Source of the DNA: Limosilactobacillus caccae
GTDB lineage: Bacteria; Bacillota; Bacilli; Lactobacillales; Lactobacillaceae
NCBI RefSeq assembly: GCF_900156885.1
Contig: NZ_FTOY01000011.1
Span: forward strand, 293,501 to 357,500
Reading direction: 5' to 3'
Length of the DNA stretch: 64,000 bases
A program made the translations under genes and the position numbers. The notes below the pieces were generated by a model. The model was given only the letters and a program-made list of their open reading frames with translations. It did no database searches and was not told where the DNA came from. The number at the start of each line of letters is the position of its first letter. The first letter of the stretch is position 1. Shown here one piece after another: positions 45,005 to 52,916 of the stretch.

Positions 45005-45526
45005 ATGAAGGCATTGATTATTAGTGACAACCACCGTGACCAGGAAATCTTAAAGCAGGTTGTTGCTGAAATGGCGCCGCAAGTAGACGTCTTGATTCAC
45101 TGTGGGGATTCAGAACTATCACCGACAGCCGTGCCGATGCCGCAGTTTGCCGCTGTTAAGGGGAATAATGACTACCGCCTTGACTACCCCAACGAATTAC
45201 TTGTCCAGGAGGGCAGTGAACGGATCTTTACGACCCACGGCCACCTGTACCGGGTTAATTCGTCGTTAACGCCATTGATGCTAAAGGGGGAAGAAGTCGG
45301 GGCGACGATTGTTTGCTACGGCCATACTCACCAGTTAGGCGTGGAATACGACCACGGGATGTTAATCATTAATCCGGGAAGCATTAGCCTTCCCCGGGGG
45401 AAATATGCTGGACTAGGTGGCACCTTTGCGATTGTTGATGCCCAGCCGACCCGGTTTGTCGTTGACTTCTATGATCGGCAAATGGCAGCTGTTTCGCAAC
45501 TGCATTGTGAATTTAACCGGCAATAA
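45005..45526 (+). CDS. YfcE/MJ0936-family metallophosphoesterase
   Basis: This is a small calcineurin-like phosphoesterase of 173 residues. Metal ligands are visible as SDNH (8-11), HCGDSE (about 35), KGNNDYR (about 54), THGH (about 78) and YGHTHQ (about 107). It starts at the ATG at 45005, 2 bp after the rdgB stop; the longer frame from 44990 overlaps rdgB without an SD. Family members act as phosphodiesterases in vitro, and the natural substrate is unknown. Confidence 0.88.
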   Translation: MKALIISDNHRDQEILKQVVAEMAPQVDVLIHCGDSELSPTAVPMPQFAAVKGNNDYRLDYPNELLVQEGSERIFTTHGHLYRVNSSLTPLMLKGEEVGATIVCYGHTHQLGVEYDHGMLIINPGSISLPRGKYAGLGGTFAIVDAQPTRFVVDFYDRQMAAVSQLHCEFNRQ

Positions 45527-45536
45527 GGAGTATGTG

Positions 45537-45974
45537 ATGATTGATCAACGGCTGCAAGCTTTATTAATGGCAAATAAGCAGAAGTTTATGATCCCAGCGA
45601 GCCTCGTGGCAACGGTTAATCAGAGCAACAGCTTGGATCATGCATTTTTGCTCCTGACTAAGAACCGCTACGCCAAGATTATTGTTGTTGATAATAAGAA
45701 CCATTATTGTGGGCAAATCTCTTTAGCGATGATTACGGAAAAGATGCTTGGGACGGCAACGGTCAATACGGATTGCCTTTCACAACTAGTTGTCGGTGAC
45801 GTAATGCAAACTGACGCTCCCGTGGTGACTGACCCGGAAGATATTGAGACGAACCTCCACCTGCTAATTGACCAGTCATTTCTCCCCGTTATTGATCATG
45901 ACCGTAATTTTATTGGGATCGTGACTCGGCGGGAGTTATTAAAGGCGGTCAACTACATGGTCCATAACTTTTAG
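45537..45974 (+). CDS. cbpB: CBS-domain protein, CbpB-like
   Basis: It has 145 residues made of two CBS domains (about 10-70 and 85-142), with SD AAGGAG 5' of the ATG at 45537. Homologues in Firmicutes (YkuL/DarB/CbpB) bind c-di-AMP and control the stringent-response enzyme Rel. That role is inferred from family and gene context. An in-frame extension to 45417 overlaps the phosphoesterase gene and is not real. Confidence 0.8.
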   Translation: MIDQRLQALLMANKQKFMIPASLVATVNQSNSLDHAFLLLTKNRYAKIIVVDNKNHYCGQISLAMITEKMLGTATVNTDCLSQLVVGDVMQTDAPVVTDPEDIETNLHLLIDQSFLPVIDHDRNFIGIVTRRELLKAVNYMVHNF

Positions 45975-46010
45975 CCGCCCGTGGTTGGCGAAGTGCATAA
46001 GAGATTTAAA

Positions 46011-46050
46011 ATAAAAGGCTGGTGAAAAAATTTTTCACCGGCCTTTTATA
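46011..46050. terminator. bidirectional terminator between cbpB and the HAD phosphatase gene
   Basis: ATAAAAGGCTGGTGAAAAA - TTTTTCACCGGCCTTTTAT with flanking A/T runs, placed between convergent genes. Confidence 0.92.
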
Positions 46051-46068
46051 ATAGCTTCAGGATGGTCA

Positions 46069-46902
46069 TTAATTATTTTTTAGGAGGGCACTGATCGTTT
46101 TGATTACCCCACTGTGGTTATTATCAATGGTTGTTGTGTGTGCTGCCTGCATCTGAATTAGTGGCTGGGCATTTTTCATTGCGTAACTACGGTCAGTCAT
46201 CGCCAGCATGCCGAGATCATTTTCGTTGTCGCCAAAGGTCACGATTTCATTTGTCTGCAGGTGGAAGTGGTCCTGCAAAAGGGAAAGGGCATTTTGTTTG
46301 GTAGCGACGGCACTGCCGATTAGGTCGGTGTTAAAGCCTGAGTTTTCCATAATCAACGACGGGGGCAAGTAGCCGTCAAGGGTGGCTGCTACCTTTTGCA
46401 AGTTGATATGGTTAGCAAAGTTGATTGAAATCTTGGTAAATTGTTCATCAGGCTTAGCCGAAAAGATTTGTCGAATATTTTCCACTCGCTCCACTTGCTC
46501 ATAAAAAAGTTTGACGATGGCAAAGTCGTGATCACTCATCTGCTGGTCGACGTATGAGGTGGTCGGGGTAGAAACAACTAGCTGGTTAATATCTTTTGGC
46601 CCGTAGAAGCGGTCTAATACGTGGATTACCCGTGCCAGCGCCTCGCGGGTGATGGGAAAGTCCCGGTATAATTTTTGTCCAAGGTGGATAACTGAACCGT
46701 TTTGGGAGATGAAGCTCATTTTATCAATGTAGGGTTTGAACTCCCGTTGAAGGCGGGCAAAGCTTGACCCGCTTGCGGCAACGAAGTAGATGTTGTGGCG
46801 CTGTAATTGGTGAAAGACCTTTGCAAAGAGTTGCTGGTCATAGGTATGGTCGTCACGAAGAAAGGTGCCGTCCATGTCCGTGGCAATTAATTTAATGCTC
46901 AT
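46069..46902 (-). CDS. Cof-type HAD-IIB family phosphatase
   Basis: This is a cytoplasmic haloacid-dehalogenase phosphatase of 277 residues. Motif I is DMDGT (8-12), motif II VAASGSS (about 42), the C2B cap lies in the middle, and motif IV is FGDNENDLGML (about 223). Substrates of the Cof group are usually sugar phosphates or cofactors; nothing narrows this further. It overlaps the mscS gene by 11 nt, so both come from one transcript on the minus strand. Confidence 0.9.
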   Translation of the reverse strand: MSIKLIATDMDGTFLRDDHTYDQQLFAKVFHQLQRHNIYFVAASGSSFARLQREFKPYIDKMSFISQNGSVIHLGQKLYRDFPITREALARVIHVLDRFYGPKDINQLVVSTPTTSYVDQQMSDHDFAIVKLFYEQVERVENIRQIFSAKPDEQFTKISINFANHINLQKVAATLDGYLPPSLIMENSGFNTDLIGSAVATKQNALSLLQDHFHLQTNEIVTFGDNENDLGMLAMTDRSYAMKNAQPLIQMQAAHTTTIDNNHSGVIKTISALLKNN

Positions 46903-47770
46903 TAAAAACTCCTCCTTCCCAGGCTAGTGGGATCTCATTTGCCCGTAATTCTTTGAGGTAGGCTGCTAAGAAGTGACTAGCGACAGCCGATTGTTCCCCG
47001 CTAACGGCAGTAATCGTGACCCGGAATACAAGGGATCCATCCGGGTTGACAACGGGGCCAACCACCACCGGGTTAGCCTGGGCATCCTTATATTCGGGGA
47101 CCAGCTTGTCGTTGACCTGGTTAACAACGTCTTCAACCTGGTTTAGGGGGGTCTTGGAAGTAATGTGAATGTCAACGTTACTTACCATGTTGTTCCGGGA
47201 AAGGTTTTGCACAATCGTGATGTTACGGTTGGGGATGTAGTTTAATGTACCGTCTGAACTGGTGATTTGGGTGGTCCGGATCCCCAGCGCGGTGACGGTC
47301 CCCTTGATCTGGCCGATTTGGACGGTATCGCCAACGTCTAATTGTTGTTCAAGCAGGATGAAGAAACCAGTCACCACGTCACTAACAAATCCCTGCGCCC
47401 CAAGCCCGAGGGCCAGACTGAAGATTCCGGCACCGGCAAGCAGGGTCCCCACAGGTACACCAATTTCAGAAAGAATTGCGTATAGTAAGAAGAAATAGCA
47501 GGTGTAACGGTAAATGTTTAAGGCGAGGGTCCGGACGGTCGCCATGCGGTTGCTGTTTTTGAGCAGGTTGTACTTGGTTGATTCCTGGAAAAGGTGGACG
47601 ATGATCAGTTTCCCTAACCAGAGAATAAACATGAACAACAGAAAGGTCAGGATAATTAGCAAAAATTTACTCAAGATTTGCTGTGACAATTCGTGCCATG
47701 ACAAGTCAGTAAACGCCTTTCGGACTTGCTCTAGTTGTTTAGTTGTTAGTGACGTTGCGCCGATACTCAT
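46892..47770 (-). CDS. mechanosensitive ion channel family protein (MscS type)
   Basis: This is a small-conductance mechanosensitive channel that relieves pressure on hypo-osmotic shock. The 292 residues show three hydrophobic helices (about 30-60, 85-110, 112-150), with the pore-lining Gly/Ala-rich TM3 (GAGIFSLALGLGAQGFVSD), then the beta domain (LDVGDTVQIGQIKGTV) and the C-terminal alpha/beta domain. SD GGAGG is near the ATG. Confidence 0.92.
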   Translation of the reverse strand: MSIGATSLTTKQLEQVRKAFTDLSWHELSQQILSKFLLIILTFLLFMFILWLGKLIIVHLFQESTKYNLLKNSNRMATVRTLALNIYRYTCYFFLLYAILSEIGVPVGTLLAGAGIFSLALGLGAQGFVSDVVTGFFILLEQQLDVGDTVQIGQIKGTVTALGIRTTQITSSDGTLNYIPNRNITIVQNLSRNNMVSNVDIHITSKTPLNQVEDVVNQVNDKLVPEYKDAQANPVVVGPVVNPDGSLVFRVTITAVSGEQSAVASHFLAAYLKELRANEIPLAWEGGVFNEH

Positions 47771-47840
47771 AAAAAACCTCCAATAAAAATACTAATAAAT
47801 ATTCTAACAGGGAAGAAGGGCCGCTGTCGACCATTCTCGA

Positions 47841-47870
47841 TTGTTGTTTTGGGCGATTTTATGATATTCT
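47841..47870 (+). promoter_or_regulatory. promoter of the DUF948/YtxH-like pair
   Basis: TTGTTG (47841-47846), 18 nt spacer, extended -10 TGA-TATTCT (47865-47870). Confidence 0.6.
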
Positions 47871-47915
47871 TAGTACTGAATAATCAACCATGAAATTAAA
47901 AGGAGGGGTTGGCAG

Positions 47916-48356
47916 ATGACTTTTGGTCAATTAGCAGGGCTGATTGCTGCAATTGCTTTTCTTATCTTGGTTATCTTTGCATGCATCCTGTTAAACCAGC
48001 TGAGTAAGACGATGAAGGAAACGAATAAGAGTATTTCGACCCTTACGCGTGACGTTCATTATCTCAGCCAGGAGATGGAAGATGTTTTAAGTAATACTAA
48101 TACGTTACTGGATGACATCAACCATAAGTCAGAACAACTGGACCCAGCGATTAAGGCAGTTGCAGAGGTCAGTCAGAGTGTTTCTGATGTCAATGATGCA
48201 TTGCGCAAGATTACAGAAAAGTCGCATGAACGGCGCGAAAAGATGCAACTGGATCGGGGAATCTTTAAGATGGCCGGTAAGACAGTGATGATGGGCGCGT
48301 TTAATAAGTTTAGACAACGCCGTAAGCAAAAGAAGGGAATGACGACTGATGAGTAA
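47916..48356 (+). CDS. DUF948 domain-containing protein
   Basis: The 146-residue protein has one N-terminal membrane helix (about 7-30) and a coiled-coil stretch after it (about 35-110, with heptad-like SISTLTRDVHYLSQEMEDVL), then a basic tail. DUF948 proteins are common next to YtxH-like proteins in Firmicutes and of unknown, possibly envelope-stress, function. SD AAGGAGGGG. It overlaps the next gene by 8 nt. Confidence 0.85.
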   Translation: MTFGQLAGLIAAIAFLILVIFACILLNQLSKTMKETNKSISTLTRDVHYLSQEMEDVLSNTNTLLDDINHKSEQLDPAIKAVAEVSQSVSDVNDALRKITEKSHERREKMQLDRGIFKMAGKTVMMGAFNKFRQRRKQKKGMTTDE

Positions 48357-48768
48357 AAAGTTACTTGCAGGAATGATGCTGGGTGGCGCTGCTACCTATG
48401 CAGCATGGAAGAAGATGGCACCGGTAAAGAAGGAAGCATTGAAGCAAAAGTTTAATGATACCTTTAACCAGGTGGCCGATTATGTTACTGACTACACCCT
48501 TGATGCATTAGACATTGTTGATGGGATGATGAGTGATGCAAAGCTTAACGATAAGGTTAGCGGGGCTGCCGATGCGGTAAGTAACGTTACCAGCAAAGTT
48601 AAAGGCGGCGCTAGCAAGGTTGTTGACAAGATGACTAACGATGACTTTGACCAACAAACTGCTGATATTCGTGAAGAATTAGCTAAGAGTGGCGAAACAG
48701 ACGCTGCAGATGACGATATTGTCATCGACGCAACAAGTGATAAGAAGGACGAAGAGGAAGAAAAATAA
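48349..48768 (+). CDS. YtxH-like small envelope protein
   Basis: This is a 139-residue protein with a glycine-rich hydrophobic start (LLAGMMLGGAATYAAWKKM), an amphipathic helical middle (repeats of the type DKVSGAADAVSNVTSKVKGG) and an acidic tail. It resembles YtxH/general-stress-like proteins that follow DUF948 genes. I infer a membrane-anchored or membrane-associated role; the biochemical function is unknown. Confidence 0.75.
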   Translation: MSKKLLAGMMLGGAATYAAWKKMAPVKKEALKQKFNDTFNQVADYVTDYTLDALDIVDGMMSDAKLNDKVSGAADAVSNVTSKVKGGASKVVDKMTNDDFDQQTADIREELAKSGETDAADDDIVIDATSDKKDEEEEK

Positions 48769-48782
48769 TCCTTATCGAATAT

Positions 48783-48815
48783 AAAACGGCTGAGAATTTC
48801 TCAGCCGTTTTTTAT
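48783..48815. terminator. bidirectional terminator between the YtxH-like gene and pepQ
   Basis: AAAACGGCTGAGAA - TTTCTCAGCCGTTTTTT, between convergent genes. Confidence 0.92.
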
Positions 48816-49915
48816 TACTTTGGGAAAGTTTGCAATTCTTTGCTGGTGTGGGTGAATGGTTCACAGCCGGTAGTGGTAATGTGGACGCAGTCTTCAATCC
48901 GAACACCGGCAAAACCAGGAATATAGATTCCCGGTTCAATTGAAAAGCACATACCAGGCTCTAATACCAGGTCGTTGCCTTCCATGATTGATGGGAATTC
49001 ATGTTCACTGCTACCCATCCCGTGGCCTAGCCGGTGGATGAAGTATTCACCATAGCCGGCCTTCGTGATGATGTCTCTGGCAACTTTGTCAAGTTCCGCA
49101 GCGGTGATTCCTGGTTTAGCTGCTGCTTGGGCGGTTAACTGTGCTTCTAAACAAACCTGGTAAATATCTTTTTGCTTTTCGTTTAGGCTGCCGACCGCAA
49201 TGGTCCGGGAAGCATCACTGATGTAGCCCTCAAAGATCGTCCCGAGGTCAAAGAGGACTAGTTCATTTTCCTTTACCTTGTTGCCGGAAGTTGCCCCGTG
49301 TGGTTCCGCGGCATGAGGGCCGGCTTGAATGAGGGTGTCAAAACTCATCTTATTAATGCCGTGCTGCTTAAGGGCGTATTCAAGGTCAGCGGCAATTGCC
49401 TGTTCACTTTTGCCGACTTCAACAGCGTTAAAACCGACTTCAAAAGCAAAGTCAGCCCACTTACCAGCTTCATTTAACTTGGCTATTTCGTCCTCGCTCT
49501 TGATCATCCGCATTTTTTCAATGGTGGGGGTCAAGTCAGTGTTAAAGTGGGCATCAGGGAAGACTTGCTCCAATGACTGCAAGCGGTCAACGGTCAGTGA
49601 GCCCTTTTCAATCCCCCAGTTAACCGGGTTACCAGCTAACTGGTGAACGTGGTCAGCGATTAGGTCAAAAGGATGTTCATGGTCAAGGTAACCATAAACC
49701 GGGAATGACCACCCGGTCCCCTTAATTGCCTCGACTTCAAGGGCCGGGGCAAAGAGGAAGGGTTCGTGGTCACTAAAGATGATCAGGGCAAGGACCCGTT
49801 CAACGGGGTCGCTGTAAAAGCCGGTTAAATAGTTGATTGTCATGGGGTTGCTAATGTAGGCGGCATCAAGGTGTTGTTCGTTGATGATCGTCTGTAATTG
49901 GTTAAGCTTTGTCAT
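48815..49915 (-). CDS. pepQ: Xaa-Pro dipeptidase PepQ (M24 family)
   Basis: PepQ is a cytoplasmic prolidase that splits X-Pro dipeptides from imported peptides. The 366 residues have an N-terminal creatinase-like domain and the pita-bread catalytic domain with metal ligands in FDLGTIFEGYISDASRT (both Asp), GHGMGSSEHEFP (His), SIEPGIY (Glu) and RIEDCV (Glu). It is divergent from ccpA, the classical lactobacillus arrangement, with a cre-like site in the shared intergenic region. Confidence 0.93.
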   Translation of the reverse strand: MTKLNQLQTIINEQHLDAAYISNPMTINYLTGFYSDPVERVLALIIFSDHEPFLFAPALEVEAIKGTGWSFPVYGYLDHEHPFDLIADHVHQLAGNPVNWGIEKGSLTVDRLQSLEQVFPDAHFNTDLTPTIEKMRMIKSEDEIAKLNEAGKWADFAFEVGFNAVEVGKSEQAIAADLEYALKQHGINKMSFDTLIQAGPHAAEPHGATSGNKVKENELVLFDLGTIFEGYISDASRTIAVGSLNEKQKDIYQVCLEAQLTAQAAAKPGITAAELDKVARDIITKAGYGEYFIHRLGHGMGSSEHEFPSIMEGNDLVLEPGMCFSIEPGIYIPGFAGVRIEDCVHITTTGCEPFTHTSKELQTFPK

Positions 49916-49945
49916 GCTGTCACTTCCTTAACAAATATTGCATGT

Positions 49946-49954
49946 ATTATATCA
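49946..49954 (-). promoter_or_regulatory. extended -10 of the pepQ promoter
   Basis: On the minus strand TGA-TATAAT lies about 30 bp before the pepQ ATG. The -35 is not clear. Confidence 0.55.
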
Positions 49955-49980
49955 TAATGTTACAAATTGAAAAAAACGCC

Positions 49981-50018
49981 TGAAAACGTTTGCCAATTAA
50001 TAGCGAATCTGCTATATT
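49981..50018 (+). promoter_or_regulatory. ccpA promoter overlapped by a cre-like site
   Basis: -35 TTGCCA (49990-49995), 17 nt spacer, -10 TATATT (50013-50018). TGAAAACGTTTGCC at 49981-49994 matches the cre consensus except at two end positions and overlaps the -35, so CcpA would repress its own gene. The same site could act on divergent pepQ. Confidence 0.7.
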
Positions 50019-50075
50019 AATTGGGTTATGAAAAAAGATGAAAACATAGTATGACAATAAAGAAAGGGCTATCTT

Positions 50076-51086
50076 ATGGAAAAACAATCAGTAACAATTT
50101 ACACGGTTGCCCGTGAAGCACGCGTATCAATGGCAACCGTTTCCCGGGTAGTAAACGGGAATCCAAACGTCAAGCCAGAAACACGGCAAAAAGTTTTAGA
50201 CGTTATTAAGCAGTTAAACTACCGGCCAAATGCAGTTGCCCGGGGGCTAGCTTCAAAGAAGACGACCACGGTGGGGGTAGTGATTCCAAGTATTACTGAC
50301 CCTTACTTTGCAGAGCTTGCGCTGGGAATCGATGATGTTGCAACAATGTATAAGTACAACATTATCTTAACTAACTCGGATTCTGACGATGAAAAGATCT
50401 TAAAGGTTGTGCGGAACCTGCTTGCTAAGCAAGTTGATGGGATTATCTTTATGGGGCATGACATTTCAGATGAGTTACGCAATGAGTTTGACAGCACCAA
50501 CACACCGGTCGTGGTTGCTGGTTCGATCGTTAATGACCCTAACCTGGCTAGTGTGCGGATTGACTACAAGGCTGCAGCAAAGCAGGCAACTGACTTCTTG
50601 CTCAACCATGACCACCAAGAGGTTGCTTACGTGACGGGGCCACTTGATTACTCAATCAACGGTGGTGAACGTTTAGAAGGGTACAAGCAAGCACTTGAAG
50701 ATAACAAGCTAGGCTTTAATGATTCATTAGTATACGCAACAGACGGCTCCTACAAGGCTGGTTACGACCAAGCAAAGGACTTAATTGCGAAGGGGATCAA
50801 GGCGGCTTACGCAACTGATGATAGCCTAGCAGCCGGCTTATTGAACGGGTTAACCGATGCAGGGGTAAACGTTCCGGCTGACTTTGAGCTGGTATCTTCA
50901 AATGACACGACTTACGCCAAGCTTGTGCGCCCAACCCTTACATCGATTACCCAACCCCTCTACGATATTGGTGCAATCTCAATGCGTCTGTTGACGAAGT
51001 TGATGGATGGTGAGGATAGCAGTGAAGATGAACAAAATATTATCCTTGCCCACGGTTTCATTGAACGCCAATCTACCCGCAAGTAG
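50076..51086 (+). CDS. ccpA: catabolite control protein A
   Basis: CcpA is the LacI-family global regulator of carbon catabolite control and binds cre sites with HPr-Ser-P. The 336 residues have the N-terminal helix-turn-helix (TIYTVAREARVSMATVSRVVNG, residues 8-29), the hinge RPNAVARGLASKK and the periplasmic-binding-like core. Identification as CcpA rather than another LacI regulator rests on the pepQ neighbour, the cre-like site and family resemblance. SD AAAGGG. Confidence 0.93.
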   Translation: MEKQSVTIYTVAREARVSMATVSRVVNGNPNVKPETRQKVLDVIKQLNYRPNAVARGLASKKTTTVGVVIPSITDPYFAELALGIDDVATMYKYNIILTNSDSDDEKILKVVRNLLAKQVDGIIFMGHDISDELRNEFDSTNTPVVVAGSIVNDPNLASVRIDYKAAAKQATDFLLNHDHQEVAYVTGPLDYSINGGERLEGYKQALEDNKLGFNDSLVYATDGSYKAGYDQAKDLIAKGIKAAYATDDSLAAGLLNGLTDAGVNVPADFELVSSNDTTYAKLVRPTLTSITQPLYDIGAISMRLLTKLMDGEDSSEDEQNIILAHGFIERQSTRK

Positions 51087-51097
51087 GGTGTGATTGA

Positions 51098-51976
51098 ATG
51101 ACTACCCGTAGTGAATTACGTGCAAAACGGCAACAAGAAGAGGGGCAGATAGAACCAGCGCCAACAGAGCAGGTAGAGCCAACACCGGCCCCAGCAAAGA
51201 CTGGTCACCACTTGTTCTTTCGTTTCTGGGGGATCATGTTTGTCACCTTACTGTCGTTGGCCCTCTTGCTGAATGGCACGCTTTTAAATAAGGACTTTGT
51301 CAAACACGAGATTACCACTTCTTCATTGGAGACGGTGATGTTAGACCAGGTCAACAGTAGTTTAACCCAGTACGGGATTCCAACGACGGCTTTACAAAAA
51401 AGCGATGCTGATAAACTGGTTGAGCAGGCAGTTGACCAGGTATATTCAGGGCAGAAAATCAGCCTTGACTTAACGCCGGTGGTCAATAATGTTAACTCAT
51501 CGGTCAATTCCCAGCTGGCGCAGTTCGGGCTGTCAACGTCAATGCTACCGGCCGGAAGTAGTGCGACAGTTGCTAGCAATCTTAATGCGGCGGTCAACAA
51601 CCAACTGAATACTCCCCAAGTAACCGGGCTGATTACCGGGATAAAAATCGCCAAGGTGGTAGTTAACATTACTTTACTAGTCAGTGCGATTATGCTAGTC
51701 GTGTTAGTTATTAAGGCATTCTTGCAGCATCACGGATTGGCAAGTTTCAGTTGGATTAGTTTGCTTGGGATGGTGGTTTTGCTGGCGGTTATCGCTGCAA
51801 TTAAGGCAATTGCAACGCAGGTTGGTGCGCAATTTTCTGACATCAGCCCGTTTATTTCCCAGCTTACCGATGATTTTGCCCAGCGGGGGATGACGTATGC
51901 ATTCTTGCTGGCGGGAGTTGCAGTTATCTTATTTGCCCTCCGGATTGGGAAGCAAATTTGGCAACCCCATCGTTAG
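51098..51976 (+). CDS. uncharacterised membrane protein downstream of ccpA
   Basis: I do not recognise the family. The 292 residues show a Pro/Glu/Thr-rich cytoplasmic start (about 1-38) and a first membrane helix (about 43-63). An extracellular, Ser/Asn/Val-rich domain (about 65-185) carries segments resembling each other (SSLTQYGIPTTAL and SQLAQFGLSTSML). Three more hydrophobic helices follow (about 190-212, 218-242, 262-282). It starts 11 bp after ccpA and is probably co-transcribed. The two similar segments suggest an internal duplication. Confidence 0.8.
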   Translation: MTTRSELRAKRQQEEGQIEPAPTEQVEPTPAPAKTGHHLFFRFWGIMFVTLLSLALLLNGTLLNKDFVKHEITTSSLETVMLDQVNSSLTQYGIPTTALQKSDADKLVEQAVDQVYSGQKISLDLTPVVNNVNSSVNSQLAQFGLSTSMLPAGSSATVASNLNAAVNNQLNTPQVTGLITGIKIAKVVVNITLLVSAIMLVVLVIKAFLQHHGLASFSWISLLGMVVLLAVIAAIKAIATQVGAQFSDISPFISQLTDDFAQRGMTYAFLLAGVAVILFALRIGKQIWQPHR

Positions 51977-51978
51977 TC

Positions 51979-52007
51979 TTGAATTAAAAACAAATATTTG
52001 CTAAAAT
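51979..52007 (+). promoter_or_regulatory. promoter of yebC
   Basis: TTGAAT (51979-51984), 17 nt spacer, TAAAAT (52002-52007). Confidence 0.65.
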
Positions 52008-52051
52008 TTATCTGTTTGTATCACAATTAATAAAGAAAAGAGGAGTCAGTA

Positions 52052-52798
52052 ATGTCAGGACATTCAAAATGGCATAACATTCAGGGACGTAAGAACGCCC
52101 AAGATGCTAAGCGTGGTAAGATTTTCCAAAAGATTTCACGTGACTTGTACCAAGCAGCTAAAGCAGGTGATCCTGATCCAGCGAACAACGCTCAATTACG
52201 GCTTGTAATCGATAAGGCACACGCGGCCAACATGCCAAAGAAGAACATTGACCGTGCAATCGCTAAGGCTTCAGGGATTGGTGGCGCGAAGTTCGAAGAA
52301 GTTACCTACGAAGGTTACGCTCCCGGTGGTGTAGCGGTAATGGTTTCTGCACTTACCGATAACAAGAACCGGACGGCATCCGCTGTTCGTTCTGCCTTTA
52401 CCCATTCTGGTGGATCATTAGGTGCTAGTGGATCTGTTTCATACATGTTTGACCGGAAGGGATTAATCGAAATCCTTCGTGACGGCCTTGATAAGTCTGA
52501 AGATGACATGTTGATGGATGCTTTAGATGCAGGTGCTGAAGACATGAAGGCGACTGAAGAAAAGTTCCAAATCTTCACTGATCCAAGTAGCATGACGGCT
52601 GTTCGTGATGCCCTTCAAGGTGCCGGTTACGAACTAGACACTGCTGAAGTAACGATGATCCCACAAAACCGGACTGAAGTACCAGCAGATAAGGCAAAGC
52701 AATACCGTCACTTAATTGACGAATTGACTGAAAATGATGATGTTGCCGACATCTATGAAACTGGGATTTTACCAGACGACGATGACGACGAAGAATAA
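52052..52798 (+). CDS. yebC: YebC/PmpR family protein
   Basis: This is a cytoplasmic protein of 248 residues with the diagnostic start [22 protein letters not shown] split over residues 1-22, followed by [16 protein letters not shown]. The family was described as transcriptional regulators; recent work links members to relief of ribosome stalling at proline-rich stretches. SD GAGGAG. Its position just upstream of comG is common in lactobacilli. Confidence 0.95.
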   Translation: MSGHSKWHNIQGRKNAQDAKRGKIFQKISRDLYQAAKAGDPDPANNAQLRLVIDKAHAANMPKKNIDRAIAKASGIGGAKFEEVTYEGYAPGGVAVMVSALTDNKNRTASAVRSAFTHSGGSLGASGSVSYMFDRKGLIEILRDGLDKSEDDMLMDALDAGAEDMKATEEKFQIFTDPSSMTAVRDALQGAGYELDTAEVTMIPQNRTEVPADKAKQYRHLIDELTENDDVADIYETGILPDDDDDEE

Positions 52799-52819
52799 TA
52801 AACACTTGTGTTTGCGTTG

Positions 52820-52858
52820 AGAGTTGCGACTAATTTGGTCGTAGCTCTTTATTTTTTT
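52820..52858 (+). terminator. terminator after yebC
   Basis: GAGTTGCGAC - TAATTTG - GTCGTAGCTC followed by TTTATTTTTTT. Confidence 0.9.
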
Positions 52859-52868
52859 AAATAAAAAA

Positions 52869-52891
52869 GTGCATTTTTGATTTTTTTACGT
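52869..52891 (+). promoter_or_regulatory. putative late-competence promoter of the comG operon
   Basis: AAAAAAGTGCA (GTGCA at 52869-52873), exactly 12 nt, TTACGT (52886-52891), then TTTTAAATATA. It shares both blocks and the spacing with radC (9952) and cinA (20523). It follows directly after the yebC terminator, so it is the only visible promoter for comG. Confidence 0.7.
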
Positions 52892-52916
52892 TTTTAAATA
52901 TATAGGAGGGTCAAAA

